In this document: positions 22,377-35,400 of the stretch, in pieces
Layout of the letters: each line of letters starts with the position of its first letter
Position numbering within the stretch: the stretch's first letter is position 1
Origin: Floccularia luteovirens
Lineage: Eukaryota; Basidiomycota; Agaricomycetes; Agaricales; Squamanitaceae
Direction: 5' to 3'
Length of the DNA stretch: 64,000 nucleotides
NCBI GenBank assembly: GCA_009739215.1
Contig: VSJF01000003.1
Span: 248,001 to 312,000 of the forward strand
Notes under the pieces: model-generated
Database searches by the model: none
The model's input: only the letters and a program-made list of their open reading frames with translations
Told to the model about the DNA's origin: nothing
Made by a program: the position numbers and the translations under genes

Positions 22377-23443
22377 ACTAGAAAACTATATGGCAGGCAT
22401 CAGAGCATGGCATTTGCTCCATGGCCTTGCTTGTAACACCAACGAGAAAAATGACAGCTGTTCACCGCAGGGATTTATCACCAGAATTTGGCAATAGCTT
22501 GAAATGGCGGTTCTGCTTGACGGGATAGTATATGCGTGTCTTAATACCTGTTTTTATACGTTAGCGAGACTAGGCGAACTAACCTTTCCCTCCATAATAT
22601 TTAACCCTAGCATCCGCGTGACGTTCAATACCAAACAAAATCAAAATAACAGGGTTCGTTGTACCTCAGACGAAAGCATCTCAAAATGGAGAGGAAATAT
22701 CATATGCATGGGGTAGTATAAGTAGGCCTGATGGACCTAAAAGCGGCCCTAGACAACCACTTCAAGGTCAATGTCCCGAACAAAAAATGATCAATTCTTC
22801 TTATCAGTCTAAAGGGCTAAAGCCTGGTACCCGATCTCGCCCTCTCACAAAAACAGCGTTCATAAAAGGATTAACAAAATCAGTTCCTGAGGCTGGCGCT
22901 CAGCCCATACAAAACCACGGAATTAGGATCGGAGCAACTCTAGAATACCTCAGAGGTATGTCGTTCAATGTGACTGACTAAGGTAATGGGAAGATGGGCA
23001 AGTGATGCCTTTACGGTTTACTAAAGCATGTACAGATGCTTTGCCTTGTACCTGCCAGCTTCTCGCGAAGTACGTCGCTTATCAGGCAACCACGCTAAAC
23101 GTTCGATCTCATTCAAATAGGTAAGTTGCAACAAACCTTCCTCCTTCAAGAATGGGTGACAAGGCCCATGCTTCACGTCGTCAGATGCTTATGATTACTG
23201 GGTGAAGCAGCTCGTCTCTTCAACCTACTGGTGTGTTCTCGTCCGGGTTGGGTAGCATCTCCAGTGCTCTCAATCAACTACATACTAATGTGGATAACCT
23301 AGTGATATCAAAGACTACGACTAAACAATGTCGACTTCGGTCGCTTGGCATCCGACTATTCCGACTTGGTCGGTGACTGGCACAACCCTGGCAGGGATAG
23401 TAATCTGTTCGAATAGGACCTAAATTGGCCTATAATGTACAGT
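22377..23443. other. Spacer between cutinase blocks 2 and 3
   Basis: About 1.1 kb not shared between the duplicated blocks. Only small open frames without motifs; nothing identified. Confidence 0.4.
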
Positions 23444-23775
23444 GGGCCGACCAAACGATTGTTCAGAGGATCATTCACAATGATATCGATCCCCTCAAAC
23501 ACGTTCATATACTGGATGATAAACAACTCGCCGACCTCTCGATGCCTTCATTCAACCATATGTGACTACCAGATCAATATCAGTGGCTCCGTAGTCAGTA
23601 ACTTCAAATTTTTGTCTCAAGAGGAGAAGTACACACATGTCGCCAGAACATATGATTCCAGATTCAATTACCCTTCTAGTTATAGTGGTAGGAATACACT
23701 AGAACCATAAGTCACTCAGCTGGACAAGAAAACCCATTTAGTCTTCACAATGACGCAGGCACCTCTTACTTTGAA

Positions 23776-23785
23776 GATATAAGAA
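23776..23785 (+). promoter_or_regulatory. TATA box of cutinase copy 3
   Basis: GATATAAGAA, identical to the box of copy 1 and at the same distance (about 75 bp) from the start codon. Confidence 0.6.
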
Positions 23786-23851
23786 CGCTCCTGTTCTTCG
23801 TACTCTGCATCTCTAGCACAATTTAAACCTAGAAACAAGTCTTTCTAAAAA

Positions 23852-24561
23852 ATGCTACTATACACCCTCATCCTCGCTCTTAGCAGTCTGTCCGCTTTAG
23901 CTGCTCCTCTAGTGGACCGACAATCATGTGCAGACGTGACGGTTGTATTTGCACGGGGAATTACTGAAGCAGAACCTGTTGGTTCGGTCGTTGGACCACC
24001 TTTCGAGAGTGCTCTTCAAAATGCTCTTGGAGGTAAAACCCTTAACTTCATTGGGGTCGACTATCCAGCAAGTACTGGTGATTTCTTGGAAGGTGGCGAT
24101 CCACAGGGAGCTAGGACAATGGCCAGTGATGTTACTTCGATCACGAATTCTTGCCCAAGTACCAACATTGTCATGTCTGGATATAGGTAATCTCATCAGT
24201 AATTAAAAAGACGTTGCACTAATTGATATTTGATTAGATAGTCAAAGGAGCACAATTGATACATTTTGCAGCTCTCCAGCTCTCTCCAGCTGTGCAGAAT
24301 CAGGTCGATGCTATTGTAGTATTTGGTGACCCCGACGACGGCCAAGCTTTCCCAGGTGTGCTAAACGGACTCTCCTTAACATTCTGCGCAACTGATGATG
24401 ATATTTCTGCAGGTGGTACTAATTTCCTAGTACATCCAGAGCGGTGCTTTGTATAAGTTTCAGATAAATACATGTTAACAGACCGTTTTTCCAAATAGGA
24501 GGATGCTGAGCAAGCTGCGGCTTTCGTAGTTTCTCGTATTTGTCGTTTTGCATGTTTCTAA
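23852..24561 (+). pseudogene. Degenerate cutinase copy 3
   Basis: Exon 1 (23852-24186) is intact and encodes signal peptide and the N-terminal half (GITEAEP replaces GTTEAEP). The second exon (24242-24443) opens with one extra A at 24244-24246 compared with the sister copies, throwing the rest out of frame. Independently of that base, the Asp motif reads CATDDDIS, losing the Gly and the disulphide Cys of CATGDDIC, and the His loop is shortened so that the PHLSYG motif is gone. The last exon (24499-24561) runs past the usual stop. Several independent lesions point to a pseudogene rather than a single sequencing error. Confidence 0.8.
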
Positions 24562-25062
24562 ATTAATGGCTGTGAGGATACGATAAGATAATTTTACGAA
24601 AAATTTCTTGAAATCAATAGGAATTTAGCCATACCCTCAAAAAGAAACCTTGCACAGATTAGATTTGCCCAGATCATATATATATTTAAGGATTCCGCAT
24701 GAAACTTGGCGATGTTCAGGCTTAAAAATAGAACGTTGAGGTATGGCATCGAAATTATGAGTCAGTTCATCTTGACTTTACGGCAGCTGAAGTTCTGTGA
24801 TTGAAGCCAGCTGTGAATATTTGTAAGACAAAGGTGTTCTATAATTGACAATATTCAGCGCCTCGGTAAGGTATTTATAGGACTAACTCGATTAGAAACA
24901 ATGAAAGCTGTGGATAACCTAATACATGCTTGCCAAATCCTGGGATCATTTTTAACTTATCAAGTATTGCACATGTCATGTCCTGTGCGCGAGTATGAGC
25001 ATACATGTTATAGCGCTGAGTGAGAACGCCAACACTGCCCTTCCCCTCGGTGTAGCCGGGGT

Positions 25063-28000
25063 ACTGATAATGTTATTATGGCCCAGATAAGCTTTTACAA
25101 ACTGTGTTATCATTACTGTCACCGTATCTTAATATATTTATGTGTAAAAACCACTTACTACCTCATGAGCTAGGTATGTAGCGCTGGGATGGTTCCATCG
25201 AATGGAACCAGCCTAAAAGGTGTCAAATTCCCATGCTTGAGATATACAGCAGCTCGTTCTTATGCCACTGATCTAATACAGCTATCCCATTCGTTATCAA
25301 AGGTGTGCTGCCAGGAACGGGTTAGCCTTCCGCTTTTCCGCCCCACAAGCATGCAGACAATGATGAGTAAGACCAAGATACTCATCGGAAATCCACCCAA
25401 TGGACATTATGATAGATACTTCCAAAGACGGGCCGGTAGAATGGAGAAACAGTCATTAGCCAGGAAATATTGGGAAAGTTGCACTCGGCATTTTCGGTAG
25501 AATATAATATGAAAGTCTCCTTGGTTTTGCGTGAAACCACGACTCTAATCCCGCCCTTCCCCGATGCCCGGTTATTTCCTTCCCGCCAATCACCTCCTGA
25601 CCAAACCACAATCTCCACAAAAGGCCAATTGTCCCAGGCTTTTGGTGCACCGCGCTATTGCATATGATTCCACGTCGATTCCACGTCATTTTCTAAGCAA
25701 TACCCCAACCAACTCTTGTTGTTCCATTACAATATGATGACGTATCTGGTTTTGGATATATTCTGTACAACTACCTTAGCTTGGAAATCTGGCTAGCAAT
25801 TGTGAACCAGTTGCTAGATATGATACTCGACTCAAACTCAGTTCGTATCAGGATCCGAGGATCCCCCGCACTGCTTTCCCTGCTTTGAAAATCCTTCCTC
25901 TCATTGTTCTACTCAAGTCTGATATCGGAGCCTGGACTCAGGAGGCGGCGATGTGCGGGAACTACGGTCAGGTCCACAATTAGCCTGGGCGGCTTTCTTG
26001 CCATCAGAACGAAGTGTTGCCCGAGGTGACACAACCAACCCGAATATCTTCGAACTATCTCTCCCCTGGTACGACCTTTTTGTTTCTAAATGGTGTTCTT
26101 TCCCCCTTTCCTACCCCTATCCCCTTCCTCTACCGCTCTATCACCTTCTCTCACCCTATTCCTTCTAATGGTGTGTTCCCTCGCATGTTGTTTGCTAGCA
26201 CGCATTTGGAGGTGTACGTACACCCTGCTCCCAATTGACATTCGAACGTTCTTTGACCTGCCATGGAGAACCGCCCTCGCAAGGTGTATCCAGTGGGATG
26301 AGTATAGAGACAACTGATTTCCGTCACCTTTCCCAATCTGTAAGCGTCAGAAACTAAACCACATGATATCCAAGCGCAGGGCGCGTGAGCAACTAAACAA
26401 CCATTCCCGACATCTATGTATCCATATGACTAGGTATCTTTGAGAGCCGAGGGTCAGCTATATGCGCAGGTCCTTCCAGAATGCGTAACCTTCACCCATA
26501 TACTCCAATTCGAAGAACGCAAACCAAGTTAAGTTCATGGATCGCGTAACACCTAAGCGTGTACCCCAGTGGTGGAATGCAGAGACTCAAGCAAGTCCAT
26601 AATCCGCCGTTTACATGACTCATTGTAACTAAAACGGAATATATTGATATGTTGGAGCACACTCATAACCCACAGGCTCGTTCAAAGAATTCCAAAATCA
26701 AGAAGATAGAGAACCGTATGAAAAGGCTAAGTTAGTGAGCATGTTGTATGGTGCTGTGTTAGTTATCTAACCGGTAAGAGTTCATAATCACAGTGTGGGA
26801 TGACGTCGCACTAGCGTGGGTATTCTTGTTCAGAACCTGATAAATTCTGATACGGGCGTTACGCCGGGTATGGGCTTGCTTTCTTTCTCATGCGACGGTT
26901 GCCCTCACTTGTTCGCACCTGTAGCGGCGGGGCCTCAGCATCAGTTACCGTTATACGATACCCGGATTGGAGGTTCGAGTGGATGAAGGGAAAGGTTTGG
27001 ATCGGGTCGTGTGTTTGGTTGGGATGGAAGTGGATCGGATTGTGCACTTGGCTTTTATTCGTCGGCTATCGAGCTTGCTTGTTGCCCTCATTGATGTTAT
27101 CAAACCTTCGAAATGCTGTATCGTCGGATCTGGGTTAACGATACATGTTCACCAAGCATGCAGCTTTCGTTTCGATGGAAAAAGCCTAAGACCACAATCG
27201 GAATCGGACTAGTGCTATAGCTACTTTGGAATATGTATGCAGTCAAATTAGAACTTCGGGTTCATCTCGCTTCAGCAGAGTAAAGGTGAGGGGGTGGTCA
27301 TAGCAGTGAAATTCTTTACCAAGAAAGTAACGAGTCAGACCATAATCGTGTTACCGAGGCGTCAATCAAGTTCATTTCATTCTCGAATCTCGACTTGGAC
27401 ATACTCTGCAGTACAATCGGAATTTGGGGACGGGGACCGGCTTTGTTATCACAAACTGGCAATAATTCCCTAATTCGCTCTTCTCTTCTATCCAGCCTTT
27501 TCGAGTCACTAAACAGCCCTATGTACTACTATTGGCGCGGTACTGGAAGGGAAAAAGACAAAAAGAATCTTAGCTTCCAGATGCGTGCAAACCTCAAGGC
27601 GTCGAACTCAAGTCGCATGTTTTCCATCTATTCGTTCTCTTCTTAGAAAGGTATGATATAGCTGCTCCATAATCGTAATCGATTTCGACAAGCTTGGTCG
27701 TTTTTCTCTTCGCAATCTGGTGCTCGTAAAGTTCTTACTGGGTCAGGTGAACTTCTTCTTATACTTATAGTTCTCATAGTTATCGGATCATCATGTCGAT
27801 ACCTATAATCACTCGTGTGCATGTTTGTTTGTCCACACCATTCGACCTGATCGATATGAACCCCTCTTTCTGAATCCTTGTGGTATGGTGGCAAGCTGCG
27901 TATAATCACAGTGTCCGTTTAAACGTGATTATGCGCAGAATGAGAAAAAAAAAATTTGTCTGCTCATTTGTTCAATTCCTGAAATTCTTTCCTGCACTTG

Positions 28001-31000
28001 ATTAAACACCCCAAAAATCCGAGTTATTCCGGTACAGCTGTACGTATATGTATGTATATGTGACTGACAAGGATGATTTCAATCTTGTGTTTATTGTATT
28101 CACTTTCGCGGCGGCTTTATTGTTCTATTCCTGAATTGGAGTTTTTAATTCGTGGACAAGTCTATTATGTTCTTTCATTATTATCTTGTCTGAATCCTTG
28201 ACACTATCTCGGTATCCAAGACATATAACCAATCACAACCTCTCGTTTAATCGGTGGGACCTACCAATTATAAAGCGCTGTAATCATTTATTGTATTGGC
28301 AACCAATCGTCATGTTGTAATATTGTCAACGGCTCCTTCACGAAATAATTAGCCATTGTCATCTCCACTTAACAACTGACAAATAAGCTCGCTTTGTAGC
28401 TATAGATCGGAAAACTGGAGTTGAACTGAACACGAAGTGTAGCAAACCGTTCCAAACCTTTCTATTGCATTCCTTCAAGTAGGTATGTACATTGAATTTT
28501 GTTGCCTAGTTGGAGCCAAGGTGTATCAGAGTATGTGTGCATCCAAGTGTAACAACAGAGTAACATGCCACTCACTGCATGGACAGCATGGTATCCCAAC
28601 GTTAAACATGTTATTCGGAGAACCTGTGAAAGATTTCATACCCCCAAGCATTACACCGAGACACTCGGGCAACAACAAAAAGGCTCAGTATCAATGTAAC
28701 CCAAACTAGGCTGAGTAGAGGGGTGGGGCGAGTGTACAGCCAATGGGAAACACTGGACGTGACCAGTACATAGCAGAGCTTCCTAGGTGAAAGCGTGTGT
28801 ATTCGACTGTGCAAGAACCTTCCCAGCGTTATGAACTTTTTAATAACGATGTTGTCGGCATTTACGAATTATTCACTCCACCAGCAGCATTTCTCCTTTA
28901 GCGCCGACCACGGAAGGCTGTAGTCGCGCAGCACTGTGTATTTTTATTTCCAAATTCCTCGAGCCCAATGCGGCCGTGGTCAAAAAGCCAATAATGCAGT
29001 TGCAGTGTTTGTTGGCATTGGCATGTTTGGTGTGTGTGTGTAGGTGCATGCATGGTTCGGTCGCAGCAGTTTTCCAAAGTTCAATCAAAACCAAGTGATA
29101 AACTGCTACCGAACAACACCCACGAGGCAACATTTGTTATGGTTATAGTTATATGGAATAGAGAAAAAAAGTCTGGGAATACATACATACGTGCGCGTGG
29201 AACGTTTCCATTGAACTTGGAATGCTCTATGTGAAACAAACCATAATCAAAAAAAGTATTCATTCGAAGTTTCATTGGTTACATGGATGGATCCAACTTG
29301 CTTTGATTGTATGCTCATTCGCATTCTTCCGAAGACCAATCAGCACCAGCTGATCCAATTTCCGTCGTCCCAAGATCGATTTAGATATCTATGAGATATG
29401 ATAACGATTCACTGATAACCACGATGATGGTGGATGATAAGTAAAATGGAAAAGCAACTGCGATAACACGCGATAACTTGAACCCAAACCACGTTTTTAT
29501 CTAATCAGTAGAACATCAGCCTCCCTTTCTCCCTACCCCCTGCATACCTTACACATGTACTGCCAGCCTCCTGTTGTTTACATAAACCCCCCATAACTCG
29601 ACATATGCATTGGCATCATGTGTTCCCAACACGTTTGTTCTACTAAGAAGGAATAAAAAAATCCAATTCAAATCAAGAAAAAAAAGAATCAGAAAAATCG
29701 TACCATGCTCAAAAACCCCTCCCGCCTCGAGGTTTGCATCCTAACAAACGAGGCACAGCCTCCCTTCAAAACCTGAACCTCACCCCGCAGTCAACCATCT
29801 GGTGTGGCACTACCATTCTTTGACATATGACTCATATTTCCCACCTAAGCCACCAAATATTGATTGTCATCATCAAGGATAATCTACAAGTTCTTACACC
29901 GCTTTTTATTTCGAGTCAAGCGTATTTGAATTGCATATGCAAGTTCAGGATACGCACTGCATGTTATTTGCGGTATTTCTGCACAGCTTTTTTTTTTCTC
30001 CAGATTTATACATCATGCCGTAGTTAACTCTAATCGTCAAGCCAGGCGTTGTTTTTTTAGCATAGTCCTGAGCCAAGCCGAACCTGTCCACCGACTTGTA
30101 CAACCTGGCTGTGATGGTGAGTTGAGTGTTTCCATATCCGACGTGCGGGTAAAGGGGTAGTAATGTATACATACAGTACCTATGAGCGCGGATGTAGTTT
30201 TGTATTTCAAATAACAGAAAGGAGAGAAAAAGAGGGGAACAATCGCTATGGAAAATTCTAAAGCAGAAAAAGTACCGTAATGAAAAACTGGAGAATTCAG
30301 ATGGTCTATAATAGAATTCTTTTTTCTTATTCTTAATCTCATCAGACCCATCATATATAATCTGACACTATTTTTTATTGTTTTGGGAAGAACATCATCA
30401 AAAACTAACTAACTACGTTGTCCAGCTTCAAGCCGGGGTTACGAATCGAGGGGGGAGGGGATTGGAAGAGGGGTAGGGGTAGGGGGGGTGGACATAAATG
30501 AATAGTCGTACAAGGAATCAAAAACACTGGAAAAATAGAAAAAACATGAAAGCAGTTATAGATAACCATCATAAAGCATCATCATCGTCCGTCGAGAGTG
30601 ACGCAGAAAGAAAAAAAAACTGGTGAAAGTCCATATACATGCACTGACACCCAAAGAAGCATAACCAAGAAGAGAAAGCAGATTTTCCATACTAGAAATA
30701 CACATGGGAATTGTGATGGGAGGGAAAGATTTTGAGAAAGGGGATATCCTGGAGATCCATGGCATACATGAAGAAGAGATTTTTGTTACAAGTCAATGTG
30801 AGGAACCGCGGAGTCCGTTGTGGATTGTGTGAAAGCGAATAACCAGAAGCAAAAGCCAAATTTATACATCCAAAAGCGAAAGGAACCCATGAAGCGAAAC
30901 AGTCCAAATGTTCTGGTGAATAGGATGTCGACATTTGGGACAGAAGCTGGTACGTAGGAAGATGAGAACGAGTCAAGAGTTGAATCTAAACGTCCGAGAA

Positions 31001-31410
31001 AAACCGGATTGAGGGTTCACAAGTTTGCATTGATGTGGGGAAATAAACAAGATTGAAATTTCTGCTGGGATGTAGATAGGTGTTACAAATGCTGTGATGC
31101 TTGTGCGAAAAAAAAGATATAAAGCTTGCAGATAAATGGGTAGATGCAGAAATACGGATGTGATGGGTGAAGAACCAAGAAACTTCCGACAATGTAATCG
31201 CTAAAACAACGAAGTTGGTGATGTAGAAAGGGGTAGTCCAGATGATGCGAAGAAGAGTTAACCCAAAAATGTGGAGTGCGAAATGCGATAGGGGTGGGTG
31301 ATGGGTGGGTGGCGAAGTGGATAAGAGAACATCAAGGATCACGGAATAGTCGATATGCCGAGTGGATCGACTCAACAGCGCGTGTATATGCGCTAAACCA
31401 AAACAGAAAC
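25063..31410. other. Gene-poor stretch
   Basis: About 6.3 kb in which every open frame is short (about 140 codons at most), overlaps frames on the other strand and shows no domain or splice pattern. It includes a pyrimidine-rich tract at about 26090-26165, a GTGTGTGTGT run near 29032 and a G-rich motif at 30450. The frame 31414-30986 (-), directly beyond the orphan gene stop, encodes a hydrophobic stretch but has no ATG start; it may be 3' untranslated sequence. Confidence 0.45.
30450..30491 (+). other. G-quadruplex-type motif
   Basis: Five runs of four to seven G occur within 42 bases (runs separated by A, a nine-base spacer, TA and TA). This satisfies the usual four-run criterion with G-tracts of at least four, the only such cluster I noticed in the window. 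It lies about 0.9 kb beyond the stop codon of the minus-strand orphan gene. Confidence 0.7.
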
Positions 31411-32424
31411 TCACAACATCGACTGTACCCGTTGTCTAAACCGCCGCCGTGCACGAAATACGCCAAAACGTATACTGAGAGACACTGCTTGCCATTGTCG
31501 TCGCACGCCCTGCGTGCACGTCGGTACCCACTCTGTTTGTTCGATCACTACTGCGTCCTGAGCCTCTTCCGGCTCCTGTTCCAGGTTAACTGGTTCCTCG
31601 TCTACCATGTCTTCTCGTGTATATTGGTTAGAAGTGCGTGGTAGAGAAAAGTTGGATGTGCGGCTAGAAGTGAGGGGGGATGAGGATCGTACTCGCGATA
31701 TGCGTTGTTCGCTATCCCTCTCCTTCTCCTTCTCACTTTCTGCCTTAGATAAACGTCGCCGTTTGCGACCAGGAATAATACATTTGCGGCAATCCTTCTC
31801 GTCGTCGTACGACCCGACGGAATCCTCAAAAATGGTTTCGTCTGATTCGAAGGAAGTTGGAGGTGAGATTCCGGTCGACGAATGACTGTAAGTGGTATTG
31901 CTGCTAGTTGTACTGCTGCTGAACTGTGACTGGTACCCTTGCACGGGGTACGCACGGTGATATGACTCTGTGAACGACGAGTCGCGTGTCGCGCCAGTGC
32001 CCCAATCACGGCGTGAATTGTTGTAACGCGTGGCAATATTGCGTCGCGAGTAGACAATATCCTCTTCTGGTTCTAGATCTGCCTCATCTTCGAGGTCTAG
32101 TAGTGCCCATGGGGTACGTGAAGTGCGAGGGGGAGCACGCTTTGTGGGGACGAGAGGAAACTGTCTGTAGTCTGGATCGTGGAGTACACCGTGTCTGTCG
32201 ACGTATGCTCGTGTTGTGGATGAGTCTGAAGAAATTTGTACAGGAGAATAAGCTGGGTCGAGGAGACGAGAGACAGCAGCAGCACGAGTAGGCTTTGGCT
32301 GGTTAGGTGCAGCCAAGTGTAGAGGAGATACAGGTCTTGGGATATGCATGTGTATTGAAAAGTGTATTGGAGATATTGAACGGGATGAGGAAGGGAGGTT
32401 TGAAGGAGAAGGAGTACGGGGCAT
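31411..32424 (-). CDS. Ser/Pro-rich orphan protein with basic C-terminus
   Basis: A single uninter­rupted frame of 337 aa, by far the longest in the 25-43 kb region. The N-terminus is Ser/Pro-rich and disordered, the centre is acidic (DLEDEADLEPEED) followed by a Ser/Thr-rich stretch, then CRKCIIPGRKRRR, a likely nuclear localisation sequence with a CxxC pair, and the end is a basic amphipathic segment (RRQWQAVSLSIRFGVF, RARRRFRQRVQSML). I do not recognise a family. A GTGAGT sequence overlaps the stop codon, so an extra 3' exon is possible. The long, composition-biased but stop-free frame with an ATG makes a real gene likely; probable nuclear protein by inference only. Confidence 0.65.
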   Translation of the reverse strand: MPRTPSPSNLPSSSRSISPIHFSIHMHIPRPVSPLHLAAPNQPKPTRAAAVSRLLDPAYSPVQISSDSSTTRAYVDRHGVLHDPDYRQFPLVPTKRAPPRTSRTPWALLDLEDEADLEPEEDIVYSRRNIATRYNNSRRDWGTGATRDSSFTESYHRAYPVQGYQSQFSSSTTSSNTTYSHSSTGISPPTSFESDETIFEDSVGSYDDEKDCRKCIIPGRKRRRLSKAESEKEKERDSEQRISRVRSSSPLTSSRTSNFSLPRTSNQYTREDMVDEEPVNLEQEPEEAQDAVVIEQTEWVPTCTQGVRRQWQAVSLSIRFGVFRARRRFRQRVQSML

Positions 32425-35400
32425 TGGAGAGCAGATGGGACAGAGTGGTTCGAGGAGAGAGACTCACTTGTGTTTATATCAACCCAAAGATCCCATCTCA
32501 GATCTACTCAGCGTATAACGTAATGGCTCACTCCGATCCAGTTCATCCCCAACCAACTCAGCTCACTACAACCCAGTTCATCTCATTTCTCCGATTAACG
32601 TCATCTCCCTTTCATATCCACATCCATCTAATCTCTCTTATCTCCTTTCCTGTCCCCCTCTTCCCCTAAACCCTCCATCCTCACCCACTACAACCCACTG
32701 CTGACTCATCCTGATCTTCTCCCCCCCAAGCTTTCGTTCAACACGGAAATCGGGTCTTCGCTTTCTCCGTTGCTCTTCACTGCTGCATTGCACCTCGTCT
32801 TCATTACATTAAGTACTGCAATCCGCCCCACAAACTGGACCTTGATCGATCTCTCCCCGCGTCCTTCCTCTGCTCCACCAAATGTTTTTTAATATGACTT
32901 TGTACTCGTATTATCACTTTGGGAATGTGGAAATGAGATTCAGTCGTGATCTCCCAGAACGGTCTTTGACCACCATGATTCAAAGGAACACGCCGCATGT
33001 TAGCAGTAGACGCATAGCAATGCGATCACTTTTGGACATTTCACATACTTCACATTAAAAACATTAAATGAAGATCATCAAAAAAAAGACAGCTGATTAG
33101 AGTTTGACATGTTCAAAGGCAAGTCTCTCAGGCTTTGAGCATGAACCAATTCAGATACATGTACACGCGAGCACAACGCACAAAACACACCTTGAAGCGA
33201 GGACGAAGATAGGAAGCATCTCAGTACAAAGCAACCACATGAGCCTTGCACTTCCTTTTCCAATCAGCTTGCGATGAGTACGGAGTAAACAGCCTCCACG
33301 GCTCAGTCTATGCGAATGCTCATGACTACTCCTACTTCTAAGCAATTGCAAAGCAATCCAATGTGTTACTCATCTACATTCGAGGCGTTTCTATCCCATT
33401 CTTCCTCAAACTCATGATGGCGTCACTGTCGCGTCGAGTCGTACTGACGCATAATAACCGGAAACTTCAGGGAACTTCAACTTTCTTTCGTAATGTTTAT
33501 AATTTTTAGAACTGAGAATCCTCTGAAATTTCTACCCGTTCTACACTTGTAATTAGTAATCGTAATTTAGGTAGTATAGTTACTTGAACGCATGTTATTA
33601 TAACCTGAATCTGCCGAATCAACAGCCCCAAGACCCAAAATAAGACATAACGCGCGGCGACGGCAGGCCAAGAACATAGTACAAAGCAACTATACACGCG
33701 TACAACGGATGTAGACTCACCGCAAAACAATATCATTTAGTAACCTTGATTACACAGCGGGCGTCTACAGTCAACAAAGTGCGTAAACTGATCCATGGTG
33801 ACAGTTCTAGGATGCCGGTTTGCTGATGGCAACATTTCGTCATGGTTTTAGGTTTCTTTGCAAACCGTATACCGGTCCGCGCGTCTCTGCTTTCTTTTAC
33901 GAACGTCGATGTTGAGAATTCCCCGTCGGATACGGGTGGTGTCTTGCCAAGGATGGCTTCGTTGCGTTGTATAGGATATACAACATCCCCGCCGAATGGT
34001 TCCGACTGTGGTGTGCGTCCGGTGATGGGTAACTAGTATCAAAGTCATAATTGCGATGCAACAATCCCTAGTCAATTGTTAATGAGTACATACAAAGGTG
34101 ATTCTCTGTTGCATGTGCAATCATTAGTTCGTAAAGATTCATTTGTCTCCTAGCGTGTAAATTCATGTATTGCAATGTAATAGATCACCGGGATCCGATG
34201 TGCATGGAATGATCAAACTTCTTTCCTCTTTTGAATTCTTCTTTATGAATACAAGGTATGTATTACACATAAAGAACTCAACAAAATATATCTCAAGACA
34301 TTGACCCGACCCCAGCTCCAACGGCAAGATGACAGAAGTCCACAAACGTTCGATAGAAAAACGGAACATACAGAAAAAATCGTATGTATGTTTATCCCCG
34401 TGCAAGGCCTATAGCTACTGTGAGAATATCAACCTGATCCATTGACTCACGCGACTAGCACGCTTCTCTTTCATGGAAGGATCAGAATGTAGAGGCCGAA
34501 CCTCCTATGAACACAAATTAGTAAAGGTGTGTAGCCAGAAGAAGCGAGCGTCCTTCGAGACGTGTGTTCTATCTGTTCAACATACAAAAGGGGTCACATA
34601 TGATAGCACATACAACCTCAAGCGGCTAGCGGGGTGGATAGGGGGAAAGCGCTACGGCACGGCGCGGGAGCTTCCCTACCTTTCACCATCTAATCTTTAT
34701 TGGGCCTACCTCATCGAACACAGCGAAATGCTAGAACGCTTGCTGAGCTGGCTCGTATAACATAGGAAATACGGTTCATATGATCCTGATCAACAGCAGC
34801 AGTTATCACTCTGCAGTCCAATGAAAATCGAGTATGTCTTACCAGTTCAAGTCTGCAATGTTTTCATCCCGAGGCTTAATAAATCCTCGGATGTGGGGGA
34901 AACGCAGTCAAGATGAAAGTATTGGAATTTCAAACATTATGTAGCGACTGCCCCACTCTGTTCCATACCAAGAGTTCTTTCTCTTATGTGCTCTGACCCC
35001 CTGGGTATAGAGTTCCTGTTGTGGGCCTGAAGGCCGAGCGGTTGTCAGTGAAATAAGATCGTGATCGAGGAAAAAATTGTTTTGATGTATTTATTAAATC
35101 TCACTTTCAATATTCACGCTAATACGCGTACATAACGCCTTTCCGTTACTTTTCTTTTATCAATCAGTACTCGTGCGGACAAGGAGAAAGAGCGCGTTCA
35201 AGGAATCAGACGAGATAACAGATGCTACCTATCGCATCAGATAAACTCATCTAGAAAAATCACTGCATACGCATATCATAAACCTACAGACTGTATATGG
35301 GTCCAGCCGTTGCCCAGCCACGAGCACACAAACCCCAAAATTATTCTGATCACCCTTCTTATCACCGCCTCACGTTTTGCTATGATTCAATGATCTTATA

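Larger units (their letters stand above)
23444..25062 (+). repeat. Cutinase tandem duplication, block 3
   Basis: The unit starts with sequence matching block 1 upstream (ACGAT then TCAG and GATCATTCACA segments near 18995-19025) and ends with sequence matching the long downstream flank of block 2. It holds the degenerate third cutinase copy. Confidence 0.78.

Noticed and set aside
26960..26985. GGTTCGAG motif as a tRNA T-arm
   Set aside because: The flanking bases cannot form the T-stem and no anticodon or acceptor arms are found; other TTCGA motifs on both strands failed the same test.
30986..31414. 142-codon hydrophobic frame after the orphan gene
   Set aside because: No ATG start, begins at the orphan stop codon, His/Ser-rich composition without family match; probably untranslated sequence.
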